DNA of 64,000 nt from Chromobacterium haemolyticum DSM 19808 (GCF_000711885.1 NZ_JONK01000018.1:47742-111741); one strand, 5' to 3'; shown: positions 25,808-33,913, counted from the first letter of the stretch. Numbers and translations are program-made. Notes: generated from the letters alone by a model not told the origin.

Positions 25808-26464
25808 ATGATGAGCCGATTGCTGCGCATTCTGTTTGTGTTGCTGCTGGCCCGGCCGGTGGTGCGATTGTGGTTGGGGGTGACGGTGCGTCATCAGGAG
25901 AGGCTGCCGCTGAACGGCCCGGCCATCGTGGTGGCCAACCACAATAGCCACCTGGACATCCTGGCGCTGTACAGCCTGTTTCCGCTGGGGCGCATCCCCG
26001 AGGTGCAGCCGGCGGCGGCGGCGGACTACTTCCTGAAAAATCGTCTGTTCGCCTGGTTCGCCACCCAAGTGGTGGGCATTATCCCGGTGGTGCGCGGCGG
26101 CGTGGCCAAGGGCCTGGACCCGTTGGAGGGCTGCCGCGAGGCGCTGCGCCAGGGACGGATTCTGATCCTGTTTCCGGAAGGCTCTCGCGGCGAACCCGAG
26201 GTGCTGTCCGAGATCAAGTCCGGCATCTGGTATCTGAGCCGCGATTTCCCCGACGTGCCGGTGGTGCCGGTCTATCTGCACGGCCTGGGCCGGGCGATGG
26301 GGCGCGGCCAATGGCTGCCGGTGCCCTTCTTCGTCGATATCGCCATTGGCCGACCGCTGCAGTGGCTGGAAGAGAAAACCGCTTTCCGCGACCGCATCCG
26401 CGAATCGCTGTTGTACTTGAAGCAAAAAACCCTGCCCGCCGCGCCGGCGGAGCAGGAGGCTTGA
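25808..26464 (+). CDS. 1-acyl-sn-glycerol-3-phosphate acyltransferase family (PlsC-like)
   Basis: Lysophospholipid acyltransferase of 218 residues. Motif I H-x4-D (VVANHNSHLDIL) is near residue 40. Motif III, FPEGSRGEPEVL, follows around residue 120, and VVPVYLHGLG is motif IV. The N-terminus is a hydrophobic anchor (MMSRLLRILFVLLLARPVVR). ATG 25808 and 25811 are both possible. It sits between the CdsA-like and fusion genes; the expected product is a phosphatidic-acid-type lipid feeding the CdsA-like enzyme. Confidence 0.85.
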   Translation: MMSRLLRILFVLLLARPVVRLWLGVTVRHQERLPLNGPAIVVANHNSHLDILALYSLFPLGRIPEVQPAAAADYFLKNRLFAWFATQVVGIIPVVRGGVAKGLDPLEGCREALRQGRILILFPEGSRGEPEVLSEIKSGIWYLSRDFPDVPVVPVYLHGLGRAMGRGQWLPVPFFVDIAIGRPLQWLEEKTAFRDRIRESLLYLKQKTLPAAPAEQEA

Positions 26465-26477
26465 AAGGAGCCGGAGC

Positions 26478-28265
26478 ATGCGCCAAGCCGAAGAATCGCA
26501 GTTTGTCAGTTTTGACGGTCAAACCCTGTTTTATCGGCATTGGCCGGCGCTGACTCCCGGCGCGCGGCCGCGCGCCATCGTGCTGCTGCACCGCGGCCAC
26601 GAACATTCCGGCCGCCTGCAGCACCTGGTGGACGAGTTGCAGCTGACGGATACGCCGATGTTCGCCTGGGACGCGCGCGGTCACGGCCGCAACGACGGGC
26701 CGCGCGGCTACAGCCCCAGCCTGGGCGCCACGGTGCGCGACCTGGACTGCTTCGTCCGCCACCTGTGCCAGCGTCACGGCCTGGCGATGGAGGAGATCGT
26801 GGTGATCGCCCAGAGCGTGGGCGCGGTGCTGGCGGCCGCCTGGGCCCACGACTACGCGCCGCGCGTGCGCGCGCTGGTGCTGGCCTCGCCGGCCTTCAAG
26901 GTCAAGCTCTACGTGCCCTTCGCCCGGCCTGGGCTCCGGCTGATGCAGCGGCTGCGGGGCAATTTCTTCGTCAACTCCTATGTCAAGGCGCGCTTCCTGA
27001 CTCATGATCCGGAGCGCATCGCGTCCTACAACAGCGACCCGCTGATCACCCGGCCGATTTCCTCCAACATCCTGCTGGACTTGTACGACACCGCCGAGCG
27101 CATCGTCGCCGACGCCGGCGCCATCACGCTGCCGACCCAGTTGTTGATGTCGGGCGCTGACTTCGTCGTGCACCACGGGCCGCAACGCGAGTTCTTCCAG
27201 AAACTGGGCAGCCCCCTGAAGGAAATGCACCTGCTGCCGGGCTTTTACCACGACACCTTGGGCGAGCGCGACCGCGCGTCGGCGCTGGACAAGATTCGCG
27301 CCTTCATCCAACGAGTGGAGGCCGGCGCGCCGGCGGTGGACCTGAGCCGCGCCGACGCCGCCGGCTATACCGCGCTGGAATACCAGCAACTGCAGCAGCC
27401 GCGCTCCTGGCTGTCGCCGTTGCGCTGGCAGTTTGCGCTGACCCGGCTGACCCTGGCCACGCTGGGCCGCCTGTCCGCCGGCATACGCCTGGGCTGGCGC
27501 ACCGGTTTCGATTCCGGCAGCACCCTGGATTACGTTTACCGCAATCAGGCGTCCGGCTTCAGCCCGCTGGGCCGCCTGGGCGACCGCGCCTACCTGGACA
27601 GCGTGGGCTGGAAGGGGATACGCCAGCGCAAGCTGAACCTGGAGGAGCTGATTGCCGCGGCGATGAGCCGCCTGCGCGTCGATGGCCGGCCGCTGCGCCT
27701 GTTGGACATCGCCGCCGGTCATGGCCGCTACATTCTGGACGCCGTGGCCGGCCAGCCGGTGGAACATGTACAGCTGCGCGATTACAGCGACATCAACGTC
27801 GGCGCCGGCCGACGCTTGATCGCTGAACGCGGCCTGGAAGCGGTGGCGCGTTTCGACCAGGGCAACGCCTTTGACCGCGCCAGCCTGGCCGCGTTGCAGC
27901 CGGCGCCGACGCTGGCGGTGGTGTCCGGCCTCTATGAGCTGTTTCCCGAAAACGAACCCATCCGCCAATCGCTGGCCGGCCTGGCCGAGGCGGTGCCGCC
28001 CGGCGGCTATCTGGTCTACACCAACCAGCCCTGGCACCCGCAGCTGGAACTGATCGCGCGCACGCTGAGCAGCCATCGCGGCGGCGCGGACTGGATCATG
28101 CGCCGGCGCACTCAGCAGGAAATGGACCAACTGGTGTCCGACGCCGGCTTCGAGAAGCTGGAGCAGCGCATCGACGAATGGGGCATCTTCAGCGTCAGCC
28201 TGGCGCGACGCCGCGCCGACGCCGCAACGGAGCGGCCACAGCCGCTGGCCGAGGCCGAGGCGTGA
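26478..28265 (+). CDS. Bifunctional alpha/beta hydrolase - class I SAM methyltransferase fusion
   Basis: A 595-residue two-domain protein. Residues ~1-290 are a monoacylglycerol-lipase-like alpha/beta hydrolase: HRGHEHSGRLQHL near the oxyanion region, the nucleophile in VIAQSVGAVLAAAW (A-x-S-x-G rather than G-x-S-x-G), the acid in MSGADFVVHHG and the His in LPGFYHDTLGE. Residues ~390-590 are a Rossmann methyltransferase with motif I LLDIAAGHGRYILD and post-I LRDYSDINV. A linker of ~90 residues joins them. No signal peptide. The stop overlaps the next gene start (GTGA). A role in lipid deacylation plus methylation is inferred from the operon. Confidence 0.85.
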   Translation: MRQAEESQFVSFDGQTLFYRHWPALTPGARPRAIVLLHRGHEHSGRLQHLVDELQLTDTPMFAWDARGHGRNDGPRGYSPSLGATVRDLDCFVRHLCQRHGLAMEEIVVIAQSVGAVLAAAWAHDYAPRVRALVLASPAFKVKLYVPFARPGLRLMQRLRGNFFVNSYVKARFLTHDPERIASYNSDPLITRPISSNILLDLYDTAERIVADAGAITLPTQLLMSGADFVVHHGPQREFFQKLGSPLKEMHLLPGFYHDTLGERDRASALDKIRAFIQRVEAGAPAVDLSRADAAGYTALEYQQLQQPRSWLSPLRWQFALTRLTLATLGRLSAGIRLGWRTGFDSGSTLDYVYRNQASGFSPLGRLGDRAYLDSVGWKGIRQRKLNLEELIAAAMSRLRVDGRPLRLLDIAAGHGRYILDAVAGQPVEHVQLRDYSDINVGAGRRLIAERGLEAVARFDQGNAFDRASLAALQPAPTLAVVSGLYELFPENEPIRQSLAGLAEAVPPGGYLVYTNQPWHPQLELIARTLSSHRGGADWIMRRRTQQEMDQLVSDAGFEKLEQRIDEWGIFSVSLARRRADAATERPQPLAEAEA

Positions 28266-29587
28266 GCGCGCCGGCCGCCGCCGGCCGTCCTTGGCGGCTG
28301 GCCTGTCTATGGCTGTTGCTGTTGGGGCCCAGCTTCTTCCTGCTCTACGGCGCGGCCAATCAATACGCGGCCGGCCTGCCGCCGGAGCGGGTGGGTAATG
28401 TGGCGATGGCCTGGGAGCGGGCCATCCCGCTGTGGCCGTGGACCATCGTGCCGTATTGGAGCATAGACCTGCTCTACGGCCTGTCGCTCTTTCTGTGCGT
28501 CAGCCGCGCCGAACTCAATGCCCACGCCAAGCGCCTGCTGGCGGTCACCCTGCTGTCCTGCCTGTGCTTTCTGCTGTGCCCGCTGCGCTTCGGCTTTGAG
28601 CGCCCGCCGCTGGACGGCGTTTTCGGGCAACTGTTCGACCTGCTGATGGGCTTCGACAAACCGTTCAACCAGGCGCCTTCGCTGCATATCGGCCTGTTGG
28701 TGGTGCTGTGGCTGCGCTACTGGCAGCACACGCCCCGGCGCTGGCTCTGGCTGCTGCATGGCTGGTTCGCCTTGATCGGCGTGTCGGTGCTGACCACCTG
28801 GCAGCATCATTTTTGGGATGTGCCCAGTGGTTTCGCGCTGGCGGTGCTGGTCTGCTATCTGTGGCCGATGCCGGCGCCGACGGCCCCGTCCTGGCGTTCG
28901 CCCGAGCCGGGCCGCAGCCACGTTTTGGGCGCGCGTTACGCGGCAGGGGCCGTGTTGCTGCTGGTTTTGGCGGCGGCGCTGGGCGGCTGGGGCTGGCTGC
29001 TGGCCTGGCCGGCGCTGGCCTTGAGCGTGCTGGCGTGGGCTTATTGGCGGCTGGGTCCGGCCGCGCTGCAAAAACACGCCGGCCGCCGCCGCTTCGCCGC
29101 GCGTGTGCTGCTGTGGCCTTACAGCCTGGCCGCGCGGCTGGCGCATGCTTATTTTCTGCGCCGCTTGCCGGGCGCGGAGGAGGTGATAGAGGACGTTTGG
29201 CTGGGGCCGGTCAGCGCGGCGCGCGACGCCCGCTTCGTCGCGGTGCTGGACCTGGCCGCGGAATACGACCGCCAGGCGGCCGGAGCCGTGGTATACCATA
29301 GCCAGCCCTTGCTGGATCTGCTGCTGCCGGCGCCGGCTCAATTGCGGCTGGCGGTGCAGGCCCTGGATCGATTGCGGGCCGGCCAGCGCGGGCCGTTGCT
29401 GGTGCATTGCGCTTTGGGCCTGACACGCAGCGCGGCAGTGTTGCTGGCTTGGATGGTGCTCAGCGGACGCGCGGGCTCGGTCGAGCAGGCGCGCGCGCTG
29501 CTGAGGCAACGCCGCCAGCGCGTGGAGCTGAGCGATGCGCAATGTGAAGAACTGGCGCGCCTGTGCGCGCGATTGGAGCCCTTGTGA
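28262..29587 (+). CDS. PAP2 - dual-specificity phosphatase fusion membrane protein
   Basis: A 441-residue fusion. The N-terminal half is a polytopic PAP2-type lipid phosphatase: FNQAPSLHIGLLVVLW corresponds to the PSxH motif and HHFWDVPSGFALAV to the SRxxxxxHxxxD-like motif. The C-terminal ~150 residues form a dual-specificity/PTP phosphatase with the active-site loop H-C-x5-R-S (LLVHCALGLTRSAAVLLAW). The N-terminal Met is replaced by GTG 28262, overlapping the previous stop. PTPMT1-like DSPs dephosphorylate phosphatidylglycerophosphate, so this domain may dephosphorylate the product of the operon's phosphatidyltransferase. Confidence 0.85.
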   Translation: MSAPAAAGRPWRLACLWLLLLGPSFFLLYGAANQYAAGLPPERVGNVAMAWERAIPLWPWTIVPYWSIDLLYGLSLFLCVSRAELNAHAKRLLAVTLLSCLCFLLCPLRFGFERPPLDGVFGQLFDLLMGFDKPFNQAPSLHIGLLVVLWLRYWQHTPRRWLWLLHGWFALIGVSVLTTWQHHFWDVPSGFALAVLVCYLWPMPAPTAPSWRSPEPGRSHVLGARYAAGAVLLLVLAAALGGWGWLLAWPALALSVLAWAYWRLGPAALQKHAGRRRFAARVLLWPYSLAARLAHAYFLRRLPGAEEVIEDVWLGPVSAARDARFVAVLDLAAEYDRQAAGAVVYHSQPLLDLLLPAPAQLRLAVQALDRLRAGQRGPLLVHCALGLTRSAAVLLAWMVLSGRAGSVEQARALLRQRRQRVELSDAQCEELARLCARLEPL

Positions 29588-29973
29588 CGTCTGATCTTGC
29601 GCAGGCGCGGCTGAGCGCCGCGGTTCTGGTTTCCTGCCGCTGGCTGTGCTGGCCTAGTTGGGGTTTGCTGGCCTTGTCGGCGCTGACGCCGGCGCCGGCC
29701 TTATGGCTGCCGTTGTGCGCTGCTGTCGCTTTATGGCAAGCCTGGCTGGGCTGGCGTTTGCAATTGGACGCGGCCTTGTTGCAGGCCGTGGATTCGGCTG
29801 GCACTCTTGAGGAGCTGGACCTGACCTTGTCACGGCTGTTTGGGCGCGACTTGGCCGGCCGCTCGCTGGAGGCAAGGCAGCGCGGCATGGCCCGCTTGCT
29901 GCGCGGATTTTTACTGGCGACCGGTCTGTGCTGGCTGCTGTGCCTGGCAGGGCTGTTGGCGGGGCGGATGTGA
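29584..29973 (+). CDS. Small membrane protein of the lipid operon
   Basis: A 129-residue protein starting at GTG 29584, which overlaps the preceding TGA. There are two hydrophobic segments near the N-terminus (WLCWPSWGLLALSALTP and ALWLPLCAAVALWQAWLG) and one at the C-terminus (LLRGFLLATGLCWLLCLAG). A short charged stretch lies between (LEELDLTLSRLFGRDLAGR). I recognise no family. Its tight coupling suggests it works with the PAP2-DSP enzyme or in transport of the lipid. Confidence 0.65.
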   Translation: MTSDLAQARLSAAVLVSCRWLCWPSWGLLALSALTPAPALWLPLCAAVALWQAWLGWRLQLDAALLQAVDSAGTLEELDLTLSRLFGRDLAGRSLEARQRGMARLLRGFLLATGLCWLLCLAGLLAGRM

Positions 29974-30014
29974 ACAATAAGAAGATTCAAAAGCGTGGGA
30001 AGAGGAGAACCGTG

Positions 30015-30224
30015 ATGAGCAAGAGAGCATGGTATGGCGGGGCGGTCTGCGCTTTGCTGGCCTCCGGGGGCTTGGCCTGGTTGGGTTTGATGCTGGCGGG
30101 CTTTGGCGCGTCCGGCAGCAATGGCGGCACGCCGGAGTGGCCGTTCTTGGTGGCCAAGGCGCTGGGGTTCGCGGGTTTCGCGATGTTTGTGTGTGGATTG
30201 GTCGCTTGCAAGGAAGCCAATTAA
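30015..30224 (+). CDS. Small two-helix membrane protein
   Basis: A 69-residue protein starting at ATG 30015, which has GGAG 8 bp upstream; a GTG at 29970 overlapping the previous stop is an alternative. Two transmembrane helices (AVCALLASGGLAWLGLMLAG and ALGFAGFAMFVCGLVAC) flank a Gly/Ser-rich loop. No family recognised. It is the last gene before a terminator and so closes the lipid operon. Confidence 0.6.
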   Translation: MSKRAWYGGAVCALLASGGLAWLGLMLAGFGASGSNGGTPEWPFLVAKALGFAGFAMFVCGLVACKEAN

Positions 30225-30243
30225 GCATGGGATGAAAATGGAC

Positions 30244-30271
30244 GGGGCGGCAGGCTAAGGCTTGCCGCCCC
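30244..30271 (+). terminator. Terminator of the lipid operon
   Basis: A stem of about 12 bp (GGGGCGGCAGGC / GCTTGCCGCCCC, one mismatch) around a TAAG loop, 20 bp after the last gene. The T-run is weak (GTTCGTCGT). Confidence 0.6.
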
Positions 30272-30284
30272 GTTCGTCGTCTCA

Positions 30285-30425
30285 GAACCTGTTCAAGGGC
30301 TGCAGCGCTTCGTGGAGCGTTGCACGGTGAGTACAAGTTCAAATGCTCGTGTAGCACGAGTACATTCCGTTTTTTCCTTGTTTTCGCCTTGTCTCGCCTT
30401 TGCTCGCGAGACTTTGAACAGGCTC
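30285..30425 (-). mobile_element. MITE-1 copy 6 (141 bp), variant-end subfamily
   Basis: The interior matches MITE-1 in reverse orientation, but both ends changed together. The left end is GAACCTGTTCAAGG and the right end, read inward, is GAGCCTGTTCAAAG, instead of ..GTTTACGATC. It is flanked by a perfect TCA duplication (30282-30284 and 30426-30428). The right TCA is the reverse complement of the stop codon of the convergent permease gene. Confidence 0.9.
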
Positions 30426-31994
30426 TCAGCCCAGGCGCCGGCGCAGCGCGCGGCTCAGCTGTTCCACGCCCCAGGACAGCGCCACCATCGCCAGGATGAC
30501 GGCGGCGGCGGCTTGCTGCTGGAACAGCGACAGCGCCAGATACAGCTGCTGGCCCAGGCCGCCGGCGCCGACGATGCCGAGCACGGTGGCGATGCGGATA
30601 TTGTTTTCCCAGCGGTACAAGGTGTACGCCAGCCATTGGCTGGCGACCATGGGCAAGGGCCCGTAGCAGAAGGCGGCCGCGCGGCCGGCTCCGGCGTGGA
30701 GCAGCGCCTGTTCCGCCTGCGGCGGCGCGTTTTCCAGGGTTTCCGCAAACAAGCGGCCCAACACGCCGGCGGTATGCATCGCCAGCGCCAGCACGCCGGC
30801 GGCCGGCCCCAGGCCCAGCGCCAACACCGCCAGCGCTGCCCACAGCAGGTCCGGTATGCCGCGCAGCATGTTCAACAACAGACGCGTCGCGCGCTTGGCT
30901 GCGACGCCTAGCCGGCCGGCGGCCGGCAAGGCCAGCGGCATGGCCAGCAAGGCCGCCAGCACCGTGCCCAGCGCCGACATCGCCAAGGTCTCCACCACGC
31001 CCTGACCCAGTTGTCTTAAAGCGGCGGGGGAGAAGTCCGGCGGCAGGAATTCCATGGCGAAGCGCGGCAGGCCGCGCCAGTCGAAGCCGTTGGCTCGCCA
31101 GTCCGGCCATAGCCAGCAAAGACTGAAGGCGGCCAGCGCGCCGCCGGCCAGCAACAGGCGGCGGCCGCCGCCGTTGCGTTCCAAAGCGCGCCGCGACCAG
31201 CGGCTGACGCCTTCGCTCAAACCCACCAGCAGCAGGAACACCAGGAGCAGAGTGCCCACCTCGCCGCCGTTGAGCATTTTCAGGCTGCTGTCCAGCAACT
31301 GACCGATGCCGCCGGCGCCGACGAAACCCATCACGGCCGACGCGCGAATCGCGCATTCCCAGCGGTAGACGCTATAGCTGATCAATTCCGGCAGCGCTTG
31401 CGGCCACAGCGCCCAGCACAGCCGTTGCCAGCGGCTGGCGCCGGCGGCCGCCAGCGCCTGCGCCGGCGCGCGTGGCTGGGATTCCAGAATTTCCGCGTAG
31501 ACCTTGCCCAGCATGCCGCCGTAAGCCAGGCCCAGCGCCAACACCGCCGGCAGGCTGCCCAGGCCGGCGGCGCGGACAAAGAGCAGCGCCCAGACGATGT
31601 CCGGCACGCCGCGCAGCCACACCATCAGCCCGCGCAGCAGGCTTTGCGCGGCCAAGACCGCGCGGCGCGGCGGGGAGGCGGTGAGTTGATGATCGTCCAG
31701 CGCGCGGCTGGTGGCGAAGGCCAACGGCGCGCCCAGCAGCATGGCCAGGACCAGGCCGGCGCTGGCTACCGCCAGCGTGACGACGGTTTCCCTCACGACT
31801 TCTTTCAGGAAGTCGCCGTCGTGGGCCGGCGGCAGAAAGCCGGCGGCGAAGCGCGCCAGGTTGAGCCAGGTGTCGCCGTTGAGCAAGGTGGCCAGCGTGA
31901 ACTGAGTCAGCGGCAGCGTGGGTAGAAGCAGCGCCAGAGTCAGCAGCAGCCAGCCTAGCCTCGCGCGCGCGGCCGGGTCGCGCGGTTTCAGCAT
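30426..31994 (-). CDS. Fused double-length PhnE-type ABC permease
   Basis: A 522-residue permease, twice the usual PhnE length, made of two homologous halves. Each half carries its own EAA-type cytoplasmic loop and a glycine-rich motif: SAVMGFVGAGGIGQLLDSSL around residue 220 and VLGIVGAGGLGQQLYLAL around residue 480. About 12 membrane helices in total. It would thus act as a single-chain permease rather than a homodimer. It overlaps the upstream ATPase gene by 7 bp. The stop is shared with the TCA flank of MITE-1 copy 6. Confidence 0.88.
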   Translation of the reverse strand: MLKPRDPAARARLGWLLLTLALLLPTLPLTQFTLATLLNGDTWLNLARFAAGFLPPAHDGDFLKEVVRETVVTLAVASAGLVLAMLLGAPLAFATSRALDDHQLTASPPRRAVLAAQSLLRGLMVWLRGVPDIVWALLFVRAAGLGSLPAVLALGLAYGGMLGKVYAEILESQPRAPAQALAAAGASRWQRLCWALWPQALPELISYSVYRWECAIRASAVMGFVGAGGIGQLLDSSLKMLNGGEVGTLLLVFLLLVGLSEGVSRWSRRALERNGGGRRLLLAGGALAAFSLCWLWPDWRANGFDWRGLPRFAMEFLPPDFSPAALRQLGQGVVETLAMSALGTVLAALLAMPLALPAAGRLGVAAKRATRLLLNMLRGIPDLLWAALAVLALGLGPAAGVLALAMHTAGVLGRLFAETLENAPPQAEQALLHAGAGRAAAFCYGPLPMVASQWLAYTLYRWENNIRIATVLGIVGAGGLGQQLYLALSLFQQQAAAAVILAMVALSWGVEQLSRALRRRLG

Positions 31995-32785
31995 TGCAGG
32001 CCTCTGAGCGCCGTGGCGGGCGCGGCCGCTTCCATCGCCGCGTCAGGCGCGTCGCCGGAGTAGAGTTCGGTCAGCAGCGCGGAGTCGACCTGTTCGCGTG
32101 GCAAGTCGAAGGCGATCGCGCCGTCGCGCAGGCCGATGATGCGCGGGAAGTGCTCCAAGGCCAGTTGCACCGAGTGCAGGCTGACCAGAAGCGCGGCGCG
32201 GCGCGCGCGGGCGTCCTCGCACAGCAGGCGAATGGTGTCGTCGGCCAGCCTGGGGTCCAACGCCGACACGGGTTCGTCGGCCAGCAAGAGTTCCGGGCGC
32301 TGGTACAGCGCGCGGGCGATGCCGACACGCTGGCGCTGTCCGCCGGACAGCTGGTCGCAGTGCTGCCACAGTTTGTCGGACAGGCCCAGCCGTTCCAGTT
32401 CGGCGGCGACGCCGGCGGCGTCGTCCGGCCACAGCAGCCGGCGCAGGGCCGCCAGTTCGCCGCTATGACCCAGCCTGCCGGCCGCCACCGCATGGATCAC
32501 CCGCTGGCGCGGAGGCAGCGGCGGCGTCTGATAGACACTGCCGATGCGCGCGCGCAAGGCGCGCAGGGCGCGGCGCGGCAGGCGCCAGGGGTCGGCGCCC
32601 AGCAGCCGGACCTCGCCGGCGTCCGGGCGCAGGCCGGTGTTGGCCAGCAGCAGCAGCGAACTCTTGCCGGCGCCGGACGGGCCGATCAGGGCCGCTTGCT
32701 CGCCGGCGGCCAGGCGCAGCGTTATGCCGCGCAGGATGACGGCGCCGTCCAGCTTCAGGCCGGCGTCGTGGAACTCCAGGCTCAC
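31988..32785 (-). CDS. PhnC-type ABC transporter ATP-binding protein
   Basis: ATPase of 265 residues. Walker A is LIGPSGAGKSSLLLL near residue 37, the signature loop is QLSGGQRQRVGIARALYQRP, and Walker B with switch is LLLADEPVSALDPRLAD, ending with the H-loop in LLVSLHSVQLALE. It is homologous to phosphonate importer ATPases. It overlaps both neighbours (4 bp with the binding-protein gene, 7 bp with the permease gene), a tightly coupled three-gene importer. Confidence 0.92.
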   Translation of the reverse strand: MSLEFHDAGLKLDGAVILRGITLRLAAGEQAALIGPSGAGKSSLLLLANTGLRPDAGEVRLLGADPWRLPRRALRALRARIGSVYQTPPLPPRQRVIHAVAAGRLGHSGELAALRRLLWPDDAAGVAAELERLGLSDKLWQHCDQLSGGQRQRVGIARALYQRPELLLADEPVSALDPRLADDTIRLLCEDARARRAALLVSLHSVQLALEHFPRIIGLRDGAIAFDLPREQVDSALLTELYSGDAPDAAMEAAAPATALRGLQC

Positions 32786-33624
32786 TTCAGCAGCCCGGCG
32801 GCCGTGGCGGCGGCTTCTATGCCCTGATAATTGTCCGGCTTGGTGGGAATGAAGCGGCTGGCGCGCTGTAAATCCAGCACGGCTTTCTGTTCAGGATTCT
32901 TGGCGTCCAGCTTGAGGAAGGCCTGGCGGATTTTGTCCTGCAAACCCTTGTCCATGCTGCCGCGCACCGTCCAGTTGTAGTCGTAGTAGGGCGGGGTGGT
33001 GGCGATTACGCGCACTTTGGCGCTATCCACCTTCTTGCTTTCCACCAGCTTTTGCCACACCGAGCTGTTCAACACGCCGGCCTCCACCTTGCCGGCGGCC
33101 ACCCAGGCCACGGTGGCGTCGTGGGCGCCGGAATAGGCGACGTTCTTAAAGAAGCTTTCCGGTTTGATGCCGTCCTTCTGCATGAAATAGCGCGGCATCA
33201 GATGGCCGGACGTGGAGGAGGCCGAGCCGAAGGCGAAGCTGTCGCCCTTCAGCTCCTTCAGGCTCTTGGCCGGGCCGCTGGTGATGAAGGTTGAGGTGAA
33301 CTTGCTGTCCTCCTCGCGCTGAACCAGCGGAACCACCTTGCCGCGCTGGCTGGCCTGCACATAGGTGAAGCCGCCCAGCCAGGCCAGGTCCAGCTTGTCC
33401 GAGGTCAGCGCGGTGACCACGCCGGCGTAGTCCGATACCGGCACGAACTGCACTTTCATGCCCAGCTCTTTTTCCAGGTACTGGCCCAGCGGCGCGAATT
33501 TGCGCTGCAGTTCGGTGGGGGATTCGTCTGGAATAGCGGAGACTTTGAGCACGGTCTGGGCGGCGTTGGCCAGGGTGGCGGCGGCCAGCAGGGCGCTGGC
33601 CAGCGTCAGTTTGATGGCGGTCAT
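32782..33624 (-). CDS. PhnD-family substrate-binding protein, putative selenate/oxyanion type
   Basis: A 280-residue periplasmic binding protein with signal peptide MTAIKLTLASALLAAATLANA. Characteristic segments are VSAIPDESPTELQRKFAPLG, LDLAWLGGFTYVQASQRG, FAFGSASSTSGHLMPRYFMQ and AYSGAHDATVAWVAAGKVEAG. PhnD relatives bind phosphonates, but this pattern, together with a fused permease, is what I recall for the branch annotated as a putative selenate importer. The substrate is therefore open (phosphonate, phosphite or selenate). Ser/Thr residues in SSTSGH would bind the oxyanion. Confidence 0.85.
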   Translation of the reverse strand: MTAIKLTLASALLAAATLANAAQTVLKVSAIPDESPTELQRKFAPLGQYLEKELGMKVQFVPVSDYAGVVTALTSDKLDLAWLGGFTYVQASQRGKVVPLVQREEDSKFTSTFITSGPAKSLKELKGDSFAFGSASSTSGHLMPRYFMQKDGIKPESFFKNVAYSGAHDATVAWVAAGKVEAGVLNSSVWQKLVESKKVDSAKVRVIATTPPYYDYNWTVRGSMDKGLQDKIRQAFLKLDAKNPEQKAVLDLQRASRFIPTKPDNYQGIEAAATAAGLLK

Positions 33625-33687
33625 GGCAGTGTTTTCCTCTATCTGCGGACAAAAAGCCGCAAGGGCTGGCGCCGGCGGGCCGGCGAT

Positions 33688-33716
33688 TCAAAAAGGCCAG
33701 TCATAAGACTGGCCTT
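33688..33716 (-). terminator. Terminator reading leftwards, probably for lgt
   Basis: A perfect 10-bp stem AAGGCCAGTC / GACTGGCCTT with a 4-base loop. On the minus strand it is followed by TTTTGAATC. It lies downstream of lgt with MITE-1 copy 7 inserted between the gene and the hairpin. Confidence 0.7.
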
Positions 33717-33731
33717 GAAGCAGCGGGCTAA

Positions 33732-33871
33732 GAACTTGTTTACGATCTGTTGCGCGTCAGCGATACAGCGTTGAAACCAACCTCGAAATGCTCATGTACA
33801 GTATGTACATTCCGCTTTCTCAGCTGGTTTCGCCTTGTCTCGCTCTAGCTCGCGAGATCGTAAGCCGGCTC
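33732..33871 (-). mobile_element. MITE-1 copy 7 (140 bp), reverse orientation
   Basis: It starts GAACTTGTTTACGATC and ends GATCGTAAGCCGGCTC. It has a perfect TAA duplication (33729-33731 and 33872-33874). It lies between the lgt stop (33914) and the probable lgt terminator. Confidence 0.9.
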
Positions 33872-33913
33872 TAAAGACCGCCGCGTATAGCAAGTATTCT
33901 AGCCTAGCCTGGC

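Noticed and set aside
26214..28130. 638-codon open frame antisense to the hydrolase-methyltransferase fusion
   Set aside because: Shadow of the real gene; no recognisable motifs and the sense frame has intact domains.
29911..31356. 481-codon frame overlapping the PhnE-like permease
   Set aside because: It runs through a MITE, a terminator and the small-gene region in a shifted frame; repetitive Arg/Gly/Ala composition.
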